DNA of 8,142 nucleotides, from contig JAUNWB010000050.1 in NCBI GenBank assembly GCA_030540535.1, forward strand, positions 1-8,142, read 5' to 3'. Position 1 is the first letter of the stretch. Every line of letters starts with the position of its first letter. This document shows, in pieces, positions 6,027-8,142 of the stretch. This DNA is from Elusimicrobiales bacterium (GTDB lineage Bacteria; Elusimicrobiota; Elusimicrobia; Elusimicrobiales; Elusimicrobiaceae). Both the position numbers and the translations under genes were made by a program. Under the pieces are notes generated by a model that was not told the origin of the DNA, did no database searches, and saw only the letters and a program-made list of their open reading frames with translations.

Positions 6027-6213
6027 AACAACCGGCGACGCCGCACCCCGCCGGACACGCAAAAAATTCGTTTTTCCCGACGGAGGCCGCAAATTCCGGC
6101 CTTTTACAAAACAACCTGCTTAGACGGGATTTGCATTTTAGGTTGGATTTTGTCAGAATTTTAAAAGTCGTTAGTTTGTTAGCGGCAAATTTCTATCAGG
6201 ACACTTAACTATT
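6027..6213 (+). promoter_or_regulatory. Long structured 5' leader of nrdD
   Basis: About 187 bases separate the predicted transcription start from the nrdD ATG, with no coding potential that I recognise. Two hairpins stand out: CCGGCG (6032-6037) with CGCCGG (6049-6054), and AGGCCG (6084-6089) with CGGCCT (6097-6102), the latter running into TTTT at 6102-6105 like a weak terminator. The second could act as an attenuator. I do not recognise a known riboswitch. The ribosome site is poor: AGGA at 6198-6201, 12 bases from the start codon. Confidence 0.35.
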
Positions 6214-8142
6214 ATGGAAAACTCCGAAGTCATCACCCATATCGTCAAAAGAGACGGTACCACTCAACGTTTTGATTCCAAAAAAATCACCAAAGCCATC
6301 GCCAAAGCCGCCGAAGCCACCGGAGAATTTGATGCGGAAACCGCCAAAAAATTGACCATCCGCGCCATTAACATCATCCAACAGCTTTATTCCGACACTG
6401 TGCCCAACGTGGAAAACGTACAGGACATTGTGGAAGACGTACTGTTAACTTCCAACTACCATAAAACAGCCAAAGCGTACATTCTGTACCGCGACCAGCA
6501 CGCCCGCATGCGCGAAATTTCCTCCAAATTTAACGTGGACCTGGTAGACCAGTATTTGCAAAAAATCGACTGGCAAGTAAACGAAAACAGCAACATGGGC
6601 TATTCGCTCCAGGGGCTGAACAACTATATTTCGTCCGAAATCAGCAAAGTATATTGGCTCAATAAAATTTATCCCGACAACGTAAAACGCATGCACTCGG
6701 AAGGTGATTTGCACCTGCACGATTTGGGCCTTTTGGGCGCTTACTGCGTAGGCTGGGACTTGCAGGATTTACTGCTCAGCGGTTTTACGGGCGTCGTCGG
6801 CAAAGCCGAAAGCAAACCCGCCAAACACCTGCGCACCGCGCTCGGCCAGGTGGTCAACTTTTTCTATACGCTCCAGGGCGAAAGCGCCGGCGCGCAGGCT
6901 TTCAGCAACTTTGATACCTTGCTGGCCCCCTTTATCTATTACGACAAACTGTCCTATGACGAAGTAAAACAGGCCTTGCAGGAATTTTTGTTTAACGTAA
7001 ACGTACCCACCCGCGTGGGCTTTCAAACCCCGTTTACGAACCTGACGCTGGACCTCACGGTTCCGTCTTATTATAAAGACCAGCCCGTCATCATCGGCGG
7101 CAAACTGCAGGACAAAACGTACGGCGAATTTCAGAACGAAATGGATATGCTCAACCGCGCGTTCTGCGAAGTCATGCTCGCGGGCGACGCCAAAGGCCGC
7201 GTGTTCACGTTCCCGATTCCCACGTACAACATCACCAAAGATTTCGACTGGAACAACCCCAAACTCGCCCCGTTGTGGGAAATGACGGCCAAATACGGTA
7301 TTCCGTACTTTGCCAACTTCATTAACTCCGACATGAACCCCGAAGACGCCCGCTCCATGTGCTGCCGCTTGCGCATCGACAACCGCGAACTGAGAAAACG
7401 CGGCGGCGGCCTGTTCGGTTCCGCTCCGCTGACGGGTTCCATCGGCGTCGTGACCATCAACCTGCCGCGCCTGGGCTATCTGTCCAAAAACGAAGAAGAA
7501 TTTTTTGCCAATTTAAAAGACCGCATGGAAGTGGCCAAAACCAGCTTGGAAATCAAACGCAAAGTAATCGAGCGCTTTACCAAAGGCAATCTGTATCCGT
7601 ACATGAGCTTCTACCTGCGCTCCGTGCGCCAGCGCTTTAACGAATACTGGAAAAACCACTTCTCCACCATCGGCCTTGTAGGCCTTAACGAAGCGTCCGT
7701 CAACCTGATCGGGGAAGACATCGGCACCGAAAAAGGCAAAGCGTTTGCCGAAAAAGTGCTGACGTTCATGCGCGAAACGCTCGTTAAATTCCAGGAAGAA
7801 ACCGGCAACAATTACAACCTGGAAGCCACGCCGGCCGAAGGCACGTCGTACCGCCTGGCCAAACTGGATAAAGAAAGATTCCCGGAAATTATCTGCGCCA
7901 ACGAAGCCATGTATAAACAAGGCCACCAGCCTTTCTATACCAACTCTTCGCAGCTGCCCGTAAACTACACGGACGACGTGTTTGAAATGCTCGACTTGCA
8001 GAGTACCATCCAGTCCAAATACACCGGCGGTACGGTACAGCATATTTTCACCGGCGAAAAGATTAAAAATTTGGAAGCGATGAAGAAATTTATCAAAACG
8101 GTATGCGAAAAATACACCCTGCCGTATTTCTCCATCACGCCC
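6214..8142 (+). CDS. nrdD: Anaerobic (class III) ribonucleoside-triphosphate reductase, 3' end outside window
   Basis: The 643 visible codons encode the glycyl-radical enzyme that reduces ribonucleoside triphosphates to deoxyribonucleotides under anoxia, activated by the radical-SAM protein NrdG. An N-terminal ATP-cone (about 6-100, starting HIVKRDGTTQRFDSKKIT) gives allosteric control. The catalytic barrel carries HLHDLGLLGAYCVGW (167-181) with conserved Cys178. It continues with SMCCRLRID (381-389, Cys383-Cys384) and RKRGGGLFGSAPLTGSIGV, a pattern I associate with the Thermotoga/Pyrococcus-like branch. The frame ends at LPYFSITP with no stop, so the zinc-binding cysteines and the radical glycine (RVxGY) lie beyond the edge. 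Only about 60 to 80 residues should be missing. The start at ATG 6214 gives a full ATP-cone. The gene is divergent from the DUF948-like gene; nrdG may follow. Confidence 0.95.
   Translation, partial: MENSEVITHIVKRDGTTQRFDSKKITKAIAKAAEATGEFDAETAKKLTIRAINIIQQLYSDTVPNVENVQDIVEDVLLTSNYHKTAKAYILYRDQHARMREISSKFNVDLVDQYLQKIDWQVNENSNMGYSLQGLNNYISSEISKVYWLNKIYPDNVKRMHSEGDLHLHDLGLLGAYCVGWDLQDLLLSGFTGVVGKAESKPAKHLRTALGQVVNFFYTLQGESAGAQAFSNFDTLLAPFIYYDKLSYDEVKQALQEFLFNVNVPTRVGFQTPFTNLTLDLTVPSYYKDQPVIIGGKLQDKTYGEFQNEMDMLNRAFCEVMLAGDAKGRVFTFPIPTYNITKDFDWNNPKLAPLWEMTAKYGIPYFANFINSDMNPEDARSMCCRLRIDNRELRKRGGGLFGSAPLTGSIGVVTINLPRLGYLSKNEEEFFANLKDRMEVAKTSLEIKRKVIERFTKGNLYPYMSFYLRSVRQRFNEYWKNHFSTIGLVGLNEASVNLIGEDIGTEKGKAFAEKVLTFMRETLVKFQEETGNNYNLEATPAEGTSYRLAKLDKERFPEIICANEAMYKQGHQPFYTNSSQLPVNYTDDVFEMLDLQSTIQSKYTGGTVQHIFTGEKIKNLEAMKKFIKTVCEKYTLPYFSITP

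Noticed and set aside
6027..6213. Cobalamin riboswitch or NrdR boxes upstream of nrdD
   Set aside because: I see neither the conserved cobalamin-box core nor the paired NrdR-type palindromes.

Overview
The window reads as a chromosomal segment of a Gram-negative anaerobe. Two genes support this. A stand-alone heptose-1-phosphate adenylyltransferase implies lipopolysaccharide-type heptose. A class III (oxygen-sensitive, glycyl-radical) ribonucleotide reductase implies anaerobic DNA precursor synthesis. The base composition and the plain ATG/GTG starts with AAGGA or GGGGGA ribosome sites fit many phyla. I would guess an elusimicrobial or similar gut/sediment lineage, but the sequence does not prove it. 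No tRNA, rRNA, insertion sequence, phage gene or CRISPR array is visible.

Layout. Positions 155 to 4837 are all on the minus strand and are transcribed right to left: accB-like, accC, rfaE2 (hldE C-terminal type), an alpha-oxoamine synthase of the KBL/BioF/serine palmitoyltransferase family, a strong terminator (1331-1358), then a YghO-like GNAT protein with its own terminator (94-126). accB, accC and rfaE2 are tightly packed (9-base gap, then 17-base overlap), and the oxoamine synthase follows after 50 bases. Positions 4964-5440 on the plus strand are a TspO/MBR membrane protein interrupted by an in-frame TAA where the family has a tyrosine. A bidirectional terminator (5482-5510) separates it from a convergent 84-residue membrane-anchored DUF948-like protein (5526-5780, minus). 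The 433-base stretch 5781-6213 holds divergent promoters, a perfect 7-1-7 inverted repeat over the plus-strand -10, and a roughly 190-base leader before nrdD. nrdD starts at 6214 and runs off the right edge.

How the genes could work together. Biotin carboxylase and its carrier supply malonyl-CoA, RfaE2 supplies ADP-heptose, and an oxoamine synthase condenses an amino acid with an acyl-CoA. The GNAT protein is of a type that could N-acylate an amine. Together they look like an envelope-lipid locus, possibly making a sphingoid or ceramide-like lipid. This is inference from families and adjacency.

The most surprising observations are four: the AccB homologue aligns without gaps to classical BCCP but has serine where the biotinylated lysine should be; TspO has an in-frame stop; nrdD has a Fur/PerR-geometry operator over its promoter; and a serine palmitoyltransferase-like gene sits next to a YghO-like acyltransferase.
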